A stretch of DNA of 64,000 nt from Vibrio porteresiae DSM 19223 (GCF_024347055.1 NZ_AP024895.1:682001-746000), one strand, 5' to 3'. Counted from the first letter of the stretch, positions 44,197-53,116 are shown. Made by a program: numbers and translations. Notes: a model not told the origin generated them from the letters alone.

Positions 44197-44985
44197 TTAG
44201 AACTTGTAAGTTACGTCGAAGTAGTGAGAAACGCCTGAAGAACGGAAAGATGAAGAATCTTTGATACCGTAAACGTCATCAAATACTTTTAGACCGTAAC
44301 CCGCTGCAAAGCGGTCGTTGTGCCAGTATAGACCGTTGAACATTGCAAGACCGTGGCTAGAAGTTGCGCCAGCTTTTTCTTGTAGGTCAAATTCGTAATC
44401 TAAGTAACCTTGGTAAGCGATGAATGAACCGTTTTCGAAGTTAACAACAGGTTTGAACCATACTGTAGATAGTTGGTAACCGTTCCATTCGTTTTTCTTG
44501 ATGTTGTAAGATTTGTACAGGTTGAATTGTACTTTACCAAACCAAGGAACCATCACGTCAGTACCGATACCGTTTTTGGTTGCGTAGCCACCAGTAGAAC
44601 CGCCATCGATAGTGGTGTAGTCAGCGATGTACCATTCTTTGATTGGACCTACTGATAGGTCAGTGTTGAATAGGCCGTCAAGAGACATACGAGGCGCAAA
44701 TTTAGCAAACATTTTGTCGCTACCAGCTTTATCGTTGCTGTCTTTGTCCGCTAGGTTAAATACATCTAGGTAACCGTAAAGATCGAAAATTCCAGAACGA
44801 CCGCCAAATTCCATTTCGAAGTATTCGTGGTCAGTGTTTCCTGGTTTTTCATCAAGTACATACATTAAGTTGAACTGCATCCACTTGTAATCATTTTTGT
44901 GTGTATTGCCATCAGTGTAATCTGCTGCCATTGCAGGTGCAGAAACTGATGCTGCTAAACCCAAAGCTAAAAGTAATTTGCGCAT
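44197..44985 (-). CDS. ompK: OmpK, Tsx-family nucleoside channel porin
   Basis: A 262-aa outer-membrane beta-barrel of the Tsx (nucleoside-specific channel) family; in vibrios it is OmpK, the receptor of broad-range vibriophage KVP40. A clear signal peptide (MRKLLLALGLAASVSAPAMA) is cut before ADYTDG. It has alternating aromatic strands and a C-terminal FDVTYKF ending in Phe, the BAM-recognition signature. Biased codon use points to abundant expression. CRP-like sites upstream suit a nucleoside-uptake gene. Together with the deo operon it points to nucleoside use as carbon source. Confidence 0.93.
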   Translation of the reverse strand: MRKLLLALGLAASVSAPAMAADYTDGNTHKNDYKWMQFNLMYVLDEKPGNTDHEYFEMEFGGRSGIFDLYGYLDVFNLADKDSNDKAGSDKMFAKFAPRMSLDGLFNTDLSVGPIKEWYIADYTTIDGGSTGGYATKNGIGTDVMVPWFGKVQFNLYKSYNIKKNEWNGYQLSTVWFKPVVNFENGSFIAYQGYLDYEFDLQEKAGATSSHGLAMFNGLYWHNDRFAAGYGLKVFDDVYGIKDSSSFRSSGVSHYFDVTYKF

Positions 44986-45090
44986 TTCTGTGATTCTCTA
45001 CGTTTATATTGTGATTCAGAAGGTCGATAACGTTTCTGAGCTTCCATTCAGGGCGATGATAGCGATAACCATCTCAATTAAAAGAGGTAA

Positions 45091-45129
45091 ATTATGTAAC
45101 GGCTTTGTTTTTTAGTGATCCGAGTCACG
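45091..45129 (-). promoter_or_regulatory. CRP-like site and -10 of ompK
   Basis: AGTGA-TCCGAG-TCACG (45114-45129) matches the CRP consensus at 8 of 10 half-site bases. On the minus strand CATAAT (45096 to 45091) is placed so the site would be centred near -41, a class II CRP arrangement. A second, weaker site TGTGA-N6-TCGCT is at 45184-45199, 70 bp away. The rest of the 332-bp gap 44986-45317 shows no gene. Confidence 0.6.
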
Positions 45130-45317
45130 TAACTAGAAATTTCAACGGAACTTTATTTTTCTTACACATAATTGCAGGAAATGTGTGATCTTTGTCGCTA
45201 CTTTGTTGTGGTTCGTAACGAGGAAACGTTTGCTATCCTTAAATAAGGCAAAAGTGAACTGATCGCATTTATCGCGCTAACGTACAACCTGCCATCAGTA
45301 TCGAAAAGAGGTGATGT

Positions 45318-45899
45318 GTGGAAGAGATCATGCTGTTTCCTCTGGGGTCTATTTTGATGCCAGAAGGAAAAATGAAGCTGCGAATATTCGAACCCCGCTA
45401 CCAAAGAATGGTTGCGCAATGCAGTAAAACCGATTCGGGTTTTGGTATCTGTCTTTATGATAGTGGAGCCGATAAAAAGAGTAACCCGTTATCGAACTTT
45501 GGCACTTGGGTAAAAATGGTGGATTTTGAATCTCTCGGCGACGGATTGTTAGGTATTACGGTTGTCGGCGTGAAGCGCTTTCAAATTCACAGTGTCCGAG
45601 CTGAATCAGATGGGCTTCGCATTGCGAAAGTAGAATGGTTTCCCTCCTGGCCTGTGCGTCAACTGGATGATAAAGAGCTGTTTATGGCTCACCGTTTGCA
45701 AAAAGTGTATCGAGACTTTCCTCAACTTGGCGAACTTTATACCCACTGTTTTTATGATGATGCGAGTTGGGTAACGCAAAGGTGGCTGGAGTTAATGCCG
45801 CTCACCAATCAGCAATTCGATCAAATCTCGCAAAACCTTGATTGCGACAAAGCGCTCTCTTATCTCTTCAACGCCATCGAATCTTTTGGTGATGGTTGA
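45318..45899 (+). CDS. Stand-alone LON substrate-binding-domain protein
   Basis: A 193-aa protein consisting only of the N-terminal domain of Lon protease: MLFPLGSILMPEGKMKLRIFEPRY and GLLGITVVGVKRFQI, with no AAA+ or protease domain. Such proteins are widespread in proteobacteria and of unclear function; they may bind misfolded substrates or act in another complex. The start is GTG 45318 after SD AGAGGTGAT. It ends at 45899, immediately before the candidate ECF promoter. Confidence 0.85.
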   Translation: MEEIMLFPLGSILMPEGKMKLRIFEPRYQRMVAQCSKTDSGFGICLYDSGADKKSNPLSNFGTWVKMVDFESLGDGLLGITVVGVKRFQIHSVRAESDGLRIAKVEWFPSWPVRQLDDKELFMAHRLQKVYRDFPQLGELYTHCFYDDASWVTQRWLELMPLTNQQFDQISQNLDCDKALSYLFNAIESFGDG

Positions 45900-45929
45900 T
45901 GATCTTTTACGTTCATTCCCCCGTATAAA
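45900..45929 (+). promoter_or_regulatory. Candidate autoregulated ECF promoter
   Basis: TGATCT (45900-45905), 18-bp spacer, TATAAA (45924-45929, within CGTATAA). The TGATC -35 and the CGTA-containing -10 resemble promoters reported for RpoE/ChrR-type ECF sigma factors. An 8-bp inverted repeat GTATCCAA-N13-TTGGATAC follows at 45932-45960 in the leader. Confidence 0.5.
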
Positions 45930-45989
45930 GGGTATCCAAACAGTAAGACGGCTTGGATACGCGAAGTCAGCAATAATGGACTAATTGAT

Positions 45990-46589
45990 ATGAGTAGTGA
46001 TTCGATTCAATCTTTGTCTCCCCATCACTATGGTCGGCGTGAATGGACCGAGTGTATGGATCGAGTTAAGCAGCATGACAAGGCTGCTTATGCGATCATA
46101 TTTCGTTTTTACGCGCCCAAACTTAAATCGTTTGTGTTTAAGTTCGTCCATTCCGAGCAAGTGTCGGCAGAGCTTGTGCAAGATGTGATGAGCGTCGTTT
46201 GGCAAAAAGCGATGCTGTTTGATGGCGAAAAAAGCGCCTTGTCGACTTGGATTTTTACTATCGCTCGTAACCTCTGTTTCGACGTAATTCGCAAGCAGAA
46301 AGGCGCCGAAGCGTATGTCTATGCAGACGATATTTGGCCAAACGAATATTGCCCTCCTGATTTAATCGAATACTACGCACCTGAGCATGAACGGCTTAAA
46401 GAACAGGTTTTGCAGAAACTTGCTCTGTTGCCAAAGCCGCAACAAGACATCGTTCGAGCGGTGTTTATTGATGAAATGCCACAGCAGGAAGTTGCTGATC
46501 TATTTAATATTCCATTGGGTACCGTGAAATCTCGGTTACGACTTGCAGTTGAAAAGCTGCGTATCTCGATCGACGTGGAGCACTTATGA
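45990..46589 (+). CDS. ECF sigma factor of the RpoE/ChrR (ECF11-like) group
   Basis: A 199-aa sigma-70-family factor with regions 2 (about 25-95; IFRFYAPKLKSFV, AELVQDVMSVVWQKA, STWIFTIARNLCFDVIRK) and 4 (about 135-192; LALLPKPQQDIVRAVFIDE, QQEVADLFNIPLGTVKSRLRLAVEKLR). Region 3 is absent, as in ECF factors. It is followed, with a 4-bp overlap, by a ChrR-type zinc anti-sigma factor, as in the singlet-oxygen response of Rhodobacter sphaeroides. V. cholerae has a comparable pair. Likely role: response to photo-oxidative or related stress. Confidence 0.9.
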   Translation: MSSDSIQSLSPHHYGRREWTECMDRVKQHDKAAYAIIFRFYAPKLKSFVFKFVHSEQVSAELVQDVMSVVWQKAMLFDGEKSALSTWIFTIARNLCFDVIRKQKGAEAYVYADDIWPNEYCPPDLIEYYAPEHERLKEQVLQKLALLPKPQQDIVRAVFIDEMPQQEVADLFNIPLGTVKSRLRLAVEKLRISIDVEHL

Positions 46590-47314
46590 GTCATCATCCC
46601 TCTTTAGATTTGCTTGAGGCGTATGCCCTTGGGCAGCTAGATCTCGGACACAGCGTTGCCGTGTCTGCACATTTGGAGTTTTGTCCATCATGCCGTCGGC
46701 AGTTATTTCACTTTGAAGAGCTGGCCGGTCAGCAGTTGGCAGCTATCTCTCTCGATCAGGGTTTAGACAATAGTAGTTCGCAGCCATTGGACGGGGGACA
46801 ACTTGAGTCATCTGTCCCTTCGACTAATTGGGATACTATGTTAGATGAGATTACTGTGCAGCCGCAGCACAGTAATCAAAGCTCAGTTCGTTCGTTGTTT
46901 TGCGCTCGTACGATCGAAATCAATGGCATTAAACTGCGCATTCCTCGGGTGCTCCAACAGATGGTTGGTGCCAATCCTGAATGGCGCAGTTATGCAGGTA
47001 AGGTGTGGAGTTTGCCTTTGCATCAAGATGAGTCTGGGCGTGTTAATTTGCTGTATATCGGGCCAAATGTACTGGTACCACAACATACTCATAAGGGAAC
47101 TGAATCAACATTGGTGCTGCACGGCGGATTTAGCGATGAAGATGGGGAATATCATGCAGGCGATTTTCTCCAGCGCGATGCTAGTATCAAGCATTCGCCT
47201 CAGACTTCGATTGGACAAGATTGCTTATGTCTCACAGTGTTGACGGATACTATGGTATTTACCCAAGGTATTGCACGGCTGTTTAACCTCTTTGGTCGTG
47301 GGGTTTATCCTTAA
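46586..47314 (+). CDS. chrR: ChrR-type zinc-binding anti-sigma factor
   Basis: A 242-aa protein with the two ChrR domains. The N-terminal zinc anti-sigma domain has His3/His4 and the motif H29-x3-C33-x2-C36 (HLEFCPSC). The C-terminal cupin domain (about 115-235) has VPQHTHKGTESTLVLHGGF and a late KHSP, containing the likely metal-binding His and Glu. In R. sphaeroides the N-terminal domain holds the sigma factor and the cupin is needed for release by singlet oxygen. The start overlaps the sigma stop by 4 bp (ATGA), giving coupled, near-equal synthesis. Confidence 0.92.
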   Translation: MSHHPSLDLLEAYALGQLDLGHSVAVSAHLEFCPSCRRQLFHFEELAGQQLAAISLDQGLDNSSSQPLDGGQLESSVPSTNWDTMLDEITVQPQHSNQSSVRSLFCARTIEINGIKLRIPRVLQQMVGANPEWRSYAGKVWSLPLHQDESGRVNLLYIGPNVLVPQHTHKGTESTLVLHGGFSDEDGEYHAGDFLQRDASIKHSPQTSIGQDCLCLTVLTDTMVFTQGIARLFNLFGRGVYP

Positions 47315-47329
47315 CCCCCGTTTTACCTT

Positions 47330-47364
47330 GGGCCAGTTATACTTGCTGGCCCTCTTTTTGTTTT
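47330..47364 (+). terminator. Terminator of the sigma/anti-sigma operon
   Basis: GGGCCAG-TTATACTTG-CTGGCCC followed by TCTTTTTGTTTT. Confidence 0.92.
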
Positions 47365-47476
47365 CCCAATCAGAATAGTGTCTTTTATCTTTAGTCGATG
47401 GTAATAAAAGTTGAGGTTGGGCTTCAAAAATGGTTTTTTGGGGCGAAGCGTTATTGAGTAAGGACCTCTCTTTTTT

Positions 47477-48916
47477 ATGGCCACTGAAGTCGACAAATCC
47501 ACATTCCTCAAAATTTTCACCACGGTATTTTTGCCGATGTTTTTGGCTGCCGTTGACCAAACGTTGTTGGCAACAGCGACTCCCAATATTGTGCGCGAGC
47601 TTGGCAATTTGCCCCTTTCATCGTGGATAGCGATTGGTTATATGCTAGCAGGGGCAGCAACAGTACCGATTTACGGCTGGCTTGGTGATCTGTTTGGTCG
47701 CAAAAATATGCTTCTAATGGCATTGGGTATTTTTGCTTTGGGTAGTGTGTGCTGTGCGTTATCGACTTCGATGGAATGGTTGGTGATCAACCGAGTGGTG
47801 CAAGGCATCGGCAGTGGCGGTTTGATGATTCTGTCACAAGCTTTGATTGGCGAATGGGTCGCGCCACGTCAGAAAGCCAAATATCAAGGTTACTTCTCAT
47901 CACTGTTTGCGTTATCGAGTATGGGAGGGCCGGTACTCGGTGGCTTTATTGTGACTTATCTGAATTGGCATTGGTTGTTTTGGCTAAATTTGCCTTTGAT
48001 TGGGATTGCGGTTTACCGTCTTGCTCGTACACCAACTGCGCAAATTCCACGAACCCAGCGTTCGTTGGATCTGTGGGGATTAATGCTGTTTCCGGTAATG
48101 ACGACTTTACTTATTTACTGGCTCTCTTCTGGTGGACACTACTTTGCGTGGCGTTCTGATACCAGTTATCTGTTGGCAGGAACTTTTATTGTTGTTGCTG
48201 TGATATTTGTGTTCCAACAGCGTCGGGTCAAAGACTCCTTTTTACCGCTAGGGTTGCTAAAGCAGAAAATCATCTATCGCCCTTTACGTTCTAGCTTTAT
48301 TTTCGCCGCGTGTTTATTCTCGCTCGCGTTTTTCTTACCGATCTTTTTACAAATTGTTTTGCACTTGGAGCCTGCAGAAGCCGGAGTCCATATGATTCCG
48401 ATGTCTGCAGGGATCATTACGGGGTCTTATTGCACTGGTAAGTGGATTGGCCGAACTGGAGTGCCAAAGTATCTGCCGGTCGTGGGCTTTACGCTAAGTG
48501 CCACTATGTTTTTGTTACTTGGTACCTGTCCGTTATCACCATTGGTGATCAGTCTATTGGCGTTGGGATGTGGCTTGGGATTAGGAACCGTAATGCCTTC
48601 TACGCAAGTCACGATTCAAACTGTATCGGGTAAAGCTAATCTAGGGCGCATTACCGCTATGGCAGGGTTGTGTCGATCTCTTGGCGGCTCGGTGGGTACG
48701 GCGCTGTTCGGTACGCTTATCTACTCGTTGATCCCTAATTTTGATGTGAATCACTCTCTGACCGCGCTGCTCAGTGCTCCGCATGAAGAGGTTGTTCAGG
48801 CATTTCAAACCGCATTTAAAATTGCTGCTGTTCTGGCGATTGTGGGGGCTTGTAACGCCGCATCGGTGCCACGAATTCACCTTGATGATTTTTCATTTGA
48901 AGTCGGGATCAAATAG
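47477..48916 (+). CDS. MFS multidrug efflux transporter, DHA2 (EmrB/QacA) type
   Basis: A 479-aa inner-membrane protein with about 14 predicted helices. It has DHA2 signatures: early FLAAVDQTLLATATPNI (motif D1-like), the cytoplasmic loop GWLGDLFGRKNMLL (motif A), and RVVQGIGSGGLMILSQ (motif B). It probably exports hydrophobic or amphipathic compounds by proton antiport; the substrate is unknown. No EmrA-like membrane-fusion gene and no regulator adjoin it. The nearest SD (AAGGA) lies 13 bp from ATG 47477, unusually far, so translation may be weak. A terminator upstream separates it from chrR. Confidence 0.85.
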   Translation: MATEVDKSTFLKIFTTVFLPMFLAAVDQTLLATATPNIVRELGNLPLSSWIAIGYMLAGAATVPIYGWLGDLFGRKNMLLMALGIFALGSVCCALSTSMEWLVINRVVQGIGSGGLMILSQALIGEWVAPRQKAKYQGYFSSLFALSSMGGPVLGGFIVTYLNWHWLFWLNLPLIGIAVYRLARTPTAQIPRTQRSLDLWGLMLFPVMTTLLIYWLSSGGHYFAWRSDTSYLLAGTFIVVAVIFVFQQRRVKDSFLPLGLLKQKIIYRPLRSSFIFAACLFSLAFFLPIFLQIVLHLEPAEAGVHMIPMSAGIITGSYCTGKWIGRTGVPKYLPVVGFTLSATMFLLLGTCPLSPLVISLLALGCGLGLGTVMPSTQVTIQTVSGKANLGRITAMAGLCRSLGGSVGTALFGTLIYSLIPNFDVNHSLTALLSAPHEEVVQAFQTAFKIAAVLAIVGACNAASVPRIHLDDFSFEVGIK

Positions 48917-48934
48917 GGGAAGCATTGCTTCCCC
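48916..48934. terminator. Hairpin overlapping the MFS stop
   Basis: GGGGAAGC-ATT-GCTTCCCC, starting at the last base of the TAG stop, between the convergent MFS and ampG genes. No T tract. Confidence 0.55.
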
Positions 48935-48958
48935 GAGTCAATCACCTATTTACTGAAT

Positions 48959-50314
48959 TCAATCATCACGCTGTCTCGCTTTCTCGAGCAGCGCATCAAA
49001 ATAGTGCCTTAAGCTATAGAGCATGATTAAGCTTGGAATGACCATCAGAGCTGTTAGTACAAAGAACAATGACCAATCATTGAGGTATTCAGCAAGCTGA
49101 CCACTAAAAGAAGAGAGTGTGGTACGACTGAAGTTACCTAAAGAGGCGAGCAACGCATATTGGGTGGCAGAAAAGGCTTGCCCAGTGAGCAGTGTTAAGA
49201 AAGAAACAAAGGCCACTGTGGAGAACGCAGTGGTGAAGTTGTCGGTCACGATAGCCGCCAGCAGTATGTGCTCATTGGGACCTACTTGCGCTAACCAAGC
49301 AAACATAAGGTTGCTGGCTGACATAGCAATGCCACCGACCATCAAGCCACGCACAATACCAAAGCGGACATTGACCATACTTCCGACAAACGTAAACAGC
49401 ATAGTGATGCCCCAGCCGAGAAGCTTGGAGTAATAACCAATTTGCTCATTACTAAACCCGATCTCTTTGTAAAAGGCGATCGACATTCTGCCAAGGAAAG
49501 CCTCGCCAACTTTGAATAAAAAGACGAACAGCAGGAGTGTTAGTGCCACTTGAGTGCCGTTGCGGCGAAAGAAATCAGCGAACGGTTCAACGATAGTGAC
49601 CGACCACCAGGTCATGACTGGACCATCCATCTTATCGCGATAACGTTGTTCTGCTTGTTGTTGCAATTGTTCGCGGTGATTTTTGGGTTCTTTAACGAGT
49701 AAAGTAAACGCCATCAATAGCAACACAATCACTGCCATACCGTAAAACACTGTGTTCCAGCCCGAACTGTCGGCATTGATAAACGCCAAATAGCCCGGCA
49801 GAGAATAACCTGTCCACCAACCAATCACCGCCATTGCTGACGCTTGAGGTAATTTACTCTCTTCGGATTTGGCAAAGCTATCGATACGAAAGGCATCAAT
49901 GGCAATATCTTGCGTGGCTGATGCAGTGGCAATTAAAAAGGCGAGTACTGAGGCTTGCCAAATATGAGCGGCGGGATTGACGCCAGCCAATAGTAGCGTG
50001 CCAATAAAAATCACAATCTGGCAAACCAATATCCAACTGCGGCGCTGACCTAGATAGCGATAGAAAAGGGGGATTTTGACGCGATCGACCAATGGTGCCC
50101 AACAAAAGTTAACGGCGTAGACAGCAAAGACGCTACCAAAGTAACCGATAGCTGCCAGACTAAGCCCGGCATCTTTTAACCAACCCGACATGCTCGAGCC
50201 GATTAAGACCCAAGGGAAACCACTTGAGCAACCTAACATGAAGACCCAGAGCAAACGGCGGTCAAGGTAACTTTGAATCGTTTCTCGCCAAGAAGTGGCT
50301 TGGTGGTGAGGCAT
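48959..50314 (-). CDS. ampG: Muropeptide permease AmpG
   Basis: Inner-membrane MFS permease that imports anhydro-muropeptides for peptidoglycan recycling, and so feeds AmpC induction where present. The 451-aa protein has about 12-14 helices. Characteristic segments include LGCSSGFPWVLIGSSMSGWL, TASATQDIAIDAFRID, and LLGWGITMLFTFVGS. Shorter than E. coli AmpG (491). It is the last gene of the minus-strand rlmG-yajG-ppiA-ampG group; E. coli also keeps yajG next to ampG. A hairpin before it may reduce readthrough from ppiA. Its substrate is the product made by transglycosylases such as MltA. Confidence 0.92.
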   Translation of the reverse strand: MPHHQATSWRETIQSYLDRRLLWVFMLGCSSGFPWVLIGSSMSGWLKDAGLSLAAIGYFGSVFAVYAVNFCWAPLVDRVKIPLFYRYLGQRRSWILVCQIVIFIGTLLLAGVNPAAHIWQASVLAFLIATASATQDIAIDAFRIDSFAKSEESKLPQASAMAVIGWWTGYSLPGYLAFINADSSGWNTVFYGMAVIVLLLMAFTLLVKEPKNHREQLQQQAEQRYRDKMDGPVMTWWSVTIVEPFADFFRRNGTQVALTLLLFVFLFKVGEAFLGRMSIAFYKEIGFSNEQIGYYSKLLGWGITMLFTFVGSMVNVRFGIVRGLMVGGIAMSASNLMFAWLAQVGPNEHILLAAIVTDNFTTAFSTVAFVSFLTLLTGQAFSATQYALLASLGNFSRTTLSSFSGQLAEYLNDWSLFFVLTALMVIPSLIMLYSLRHYFDALLEKARQRDD

Positions 50315-50333
50315 TGCGCATCCTTGATGAAGT

Positions 50334-50356
50334 AAAGCTCCATAAAATGGAGCTTT
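50334..50356 (-). terminator. Hairpin between ppiA and ampG
   Basis: AAAGCTCCAT-AAA-ATGGAGCTTT, a 10-bp perfect stem with a short T-rich tail on the minus strand; may partly terminate ppiA transcripts. Confidence 0.6.
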
Positions 50357-50377
50357 AAAGAGGGTAGTTTTTAAATA

Positions 50378-50923
50378 CTATGGTTTGAGTGTCACCTTGC
50401 TGATGACAATTGGCGTGACTGGAACGTCTTGCATATAGCCAACAGTATGAGTCGGCTTTTGCGCCATTTTCTGAATCACGTCAAAGCCTTTAACCACTTT
50501 ACCAAACACAGCATATCCCGGGTTTTGACGACTGAAGTTTAGAAAGTCATTGTCTTTCAAGTTGATGAAAAACTGACGAGTCGCTGAATCAGGATTATTG
50601 GTTCTAGCCATCGCGATGGTTGCCGTATCATTACGCAGCCCATTGTAAGCTTCGTTTTTAATCGGCATTTCAGTGTTGAGCGTTTTAAGATTTGCGTCGT
50701 AACCACCACCTTGCGCCATAAAGCCAGGAATTACACGGTGAAACTGACTGCCTACATAACTGCCGTCTTCAACGTAATGAAGAAAGTTAGCTACGGTGAT
50801 CGGTGCTTTTTCTTGGTTCAGCTCAACAGTAAATGCACCCAAATTAGTTTCAATCGTTACTTCAGGAGCAGCCCAAAGAGTTGAACTAAAGAGAGCGATT
50901 AGCGCAACCCACCACTTACCCAT
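50378..50923 (-). CDS. ppiA: Periplasmic peptidyl-prolyl cis-trans isomerase (cyclophilin)
   Basis: A 181-aa cyclophilin with a Sec signal (MGKWWVALIALFSSTLWA) cut before APEVTIET. It catalyses proline isomerisation during folding of exported proteins. Catalytic segments FHRVIPGFMAQGGG (active-site Arg) and ATRQFFINLKDNDFLN are intact, with the bacterial-type Phe in place of Trp. The ATG overlaps the yajG stop by 8 bp, so the two are translationally coupled. Confidence 0.93.
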   Translation of the reverse strand: MGKWWVALIALFSSTLWAAPEVTIETNLGAFTVELNQEKAPITVANFLHYVEDGSYVGSQFHRVIPGFMAQGGGYDANLKTLNTEMPIKNEAYNGLRNDTATIAMARTNNPDSATRQFFINLKDNDFLNFSRQNPGYAVFGKVVKGFDVIQKMAQKPTHTVGYMQDVPVTPIVISKVTLKP

Positions 50924-51491
50924 GGAAACGTTCCTTCATGTAGGTTTGTAGTTCTGAATCGTTTGCAATCTCTTTAAGTACATTATTCACAACATCGTTG
51001 AACACCATTTGCACATCTTGAATATCTGCGCTGAGTGCAGCAGTGCGTTTTGCAGTGCCAGTGTAGGTTTTCACTAGGCGACCTTTGGGTGTTTCAGCGG
51101 TCAGTTGGATCACAACTTTCGCATCCATCTGATTTTCCATGATGGAGTGTTTTACATTCACTAATGCCTGTTCTACTTCAACCGTCATGCTGTTTTCGCT
51201 GTTGACTGTTACCGTAAAACCTTGCGAACCAAACTGTTCAGCAAGCGCATTTTCTAATGCGATACGTACGTTTTGATTGGCATGAATCGGTTCAATATGG
51301 TTACGACCACTATCGACTAAAGCAACGTATTGGGCTGAACGAACATCTTTACTGGTAAGCGTAAAAGAAGCGTTCTTCACGATATCAGAGTTGCTGATGA
51401 CTGCTTTCGGCATGAAGTTAACTTGTTCTTGTTGCGGTGCAGCACAAGCGGTCAGTAAGGCGATAGACGCCGCGAGAACCAATTTTTTCAT
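50916..51491 (-). CDS. yajG: YajG family lipoprotein
   Basis: A 191-aa lipoprotein: signal MKKLVLAASIALLTAC with lipobox LTAC (Cys16). The mature part carries the YajG/DUF domain found next to ampG in E. coli. It includes LVDSGRNHIEPIHANQNVR and a late pattern resembling MVFNDVVNNVLKEI. Function is unknown; the genomic link with AmpG hints at envelope maintenance. ATG 51491 has SD AAAGGA at 7 bp; the longer frame to 51518 does not start with a signal. It lies 34 bp after rlmG. Confidence 0.85.
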   Translation of the reverse strand: MKKLVLAASIALLTACAAPQQEQVNFMPKAVISNSDIVKNASFTLTSKDVRSAQYVALVDSGRNHIEPIHANQNVRIALENALAEQFGSQGFTVTVNSENSMTVEVEQALVNVKHSIMENQMDAKVVIQLTAETPKGRLVKTYTGTAKRTAALSADIQDVQMVFNDVVNNVLKEIANDSELQTYMKERFHG

Positions 51492-51525
51492 GGTCAATTC
51501 CTTTCTTTGTTTTAGCATCAGATGC

Positions 51526-52659
51526 TTAGCCTTTAATAGCTTCTAAGATAACAAACTTTTGATTGCCTGCGACAGTCTTTACGAGCGACTTGCCGAATAA
51601 GCGTGATAATTTTATATCGTATCTTAGGTGTCGATTACCAATAACCAGTAATTTGCCACCTTTTTTCAATACCTGTTTGGCATCACAGAACATCTGCCAA
51701 GCAATATGATCGGTGATCGCCTGCTGTTGGTGGAATGGTGGATTACATAACACCAACTCAGTGATACCTGCGTCGAATTGATCAAGACAGTTGTTTGCTA
51801 CGCACTCAATGTCGCGTTCATTACCCAAATTATGAACTAGGTTCTGTCGTGCCGATTCTACCGCCATGAAACTTTCATCTACGCAAGTTATCGCGGCTTG
51901 TGGATTGAGTTGCCCCATTTTTACTGAGAGCACACCGTTACCACAACCTAAGTCAATAAAATGCGCTAACTCTGGAAGGGTTGGCAAATGTTCCAATAAA
52001 AAACGTGCTCCCTGATCCAGATTTTCTCCCGAATAGACATTGGGGAGGTTGTTGAGTTCAATTTGTTCACCAGCCACTGGCCAAACCGTGTCAGGACTTA
52101 CGTCACGCACAGGCGAGCAATCGGCAAAACTGAACACCAATCGATGTTTCTTCCATGCTAAAGATGTCGTGGTATTGCCAAGATACTGACTAAACAGATT
52201 TAAGGTTGAAGAGTGAATCTCTTTTGCCTTATTCACTGCAATGATCGGTGTTTTGGCATCTACCGCTTGACGTAACTGACTTAACTGCCAGGTCAAATGA
52301 CGGTTATTGCGTGGAATTTGCATCAAAACCAAATCCACTTTATTAGGTATAGCATCCATTGTGGTGAGTAATGTCACCGCAGGGCAATGATTTTGCTGCA
52401 AGTTATGCGTAATGCCTTGGTGGGCTAGATAGGAATCGCTCATAACGGTGACTTGATGCTTCGCTGAGAACCAGCAACTCAGCGCGCCAAATTGGTCGTT
52501 GAGTATTAAAATGTCTAATCCATCAGGCAGTGCCATCTCTTCAATGTGGTTAATGAGATACTCATCGCCAGCATCCCATGCTTGCAATGTATCGTTGCTG
52601 CGTACCGGATAACGGTGCAATGTCAGCGTGCGTTGATGTAATGAAAACTCAATAGTCAT
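51526..52659 (-). CDS. rlmG: 23S rRNA (guanine-1835-N2)-methyltransferase
   Basis: A 377-aa SAM-dependent methyltransferase (E. coli RlmG 378 aa) modifying G1835 of 23S rRNA. An N-terminal degenerate methyltransferase-like domain is followed by the active one: FIDLGCGNGVLSVKMG (motif I) and ELVLCNPPFHQQQ (NPPF, the N2-guanine methylase motif IV). First gene of the minus-strand unit, divergent from bolA (151 bp). Confidence 0.94.
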   Translation of the reverse strand: MTIEFSLHQRTLTLHRYPVRSNDTLQAWDAGDEYLINHIEEMALPDGLDILILNDQFGALSCWFSAKHQVTVMSDSYLAHQGITHNLQQNHCPAVTLLTTMDAIPNKVDLVLMQIPRNNRHLTWQLSQLRQAVDAKTPIIAVNKAKEIHSSTLNLFSQYLGNTTTSLAWKKHRLVFSFADCSPVRDVSPDTVWPVAGEQIELNNLPNVYSGENLDQGARFLLEHLPTLPELAHFIDLGCGNGVLSVKMGQLNPQAAITCVDESFMAVESARQNLVHNLGNERDIECVANNCLDQFDAGITELVLCNPPFHQQQAITDHIAWQMFCDAKQVLKKGGKLLVIGNRHLRYDIKLSRLFGKSLVKTVAGNQKFVILEAIKG

Positions 52660-52810
52660 AATTATGATGGGTTTAACTGATGGAAACGCTATTGTCGCAA
52701 ATGGTGACAGAACAAGAAACCAAAACCTTTCTCTTCTGTAGATTCGCGAGTTACACTGTTATGGTTATTTAAGAGAGATTGTCGACACGGTAGTGTGACA
52801 AGGAAGCAAT

Positions 52811-53116
52811 ATGATTCAAGAAGTTATCGAAACAAAACTCCATAATGAGTTTGCTCCAGAGTATCTTAGTGTGGTGAATGAGAGCTACATGCATAACGTT
52901 CCACCTGGTGCGGAAAGTCATTTTAAAGTGGTCGTAGTGAGCCAAAAATTTGAGAACTTGAAATTGATCGCTCGTCATCGCTTAGTGAATCAATTATTGG
53001 CAGAAGAATTGATCCATCACATTCATGCGTTAGCGATTCACACCTATACTCCCGAGGAGTGGAAAGAACGTGCCTCTGGGAGTCCTGATAGCCCCATGTG
53101 TGTCGGTGGTCACTAA
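52811..53116 (+). CDS. bolA: BolA family protein
   Basis: A 101-aa BolA protein with the class II KH-like fold. BolA regulates morphology and stress responses and pairs with monothiol glutaredoxins in Fe-S handling. Key segments: SYMHNVPPGAESHFKVVVVSQ with the conserved His, and ARHRLVNQLLAEEL with the FeS-partner His region, then a signature IHALAIHTYTPEEW. ATG 52811 has SD AAGGAAGCAAT. In E. coli bolA is also divergent from yajG-ampG, supporting orthology. Confidence 0.95.
   Translation: MIQEVIETKLHNEFAPEYLSVVNESYMHNVPPGAESHFKVVVVSQKFENLKLIARHRLVNQLLAEELIHHIHALAIHTYTPEEWKERASGSPDSPMCVGGH

Noticed and set aside
47225..47607. Minus-strand frames in the chrR-MFS gap
   Set aside because: They overlap chrR and MFS coding sequence and the terminator, with no plausible SD and no family features.
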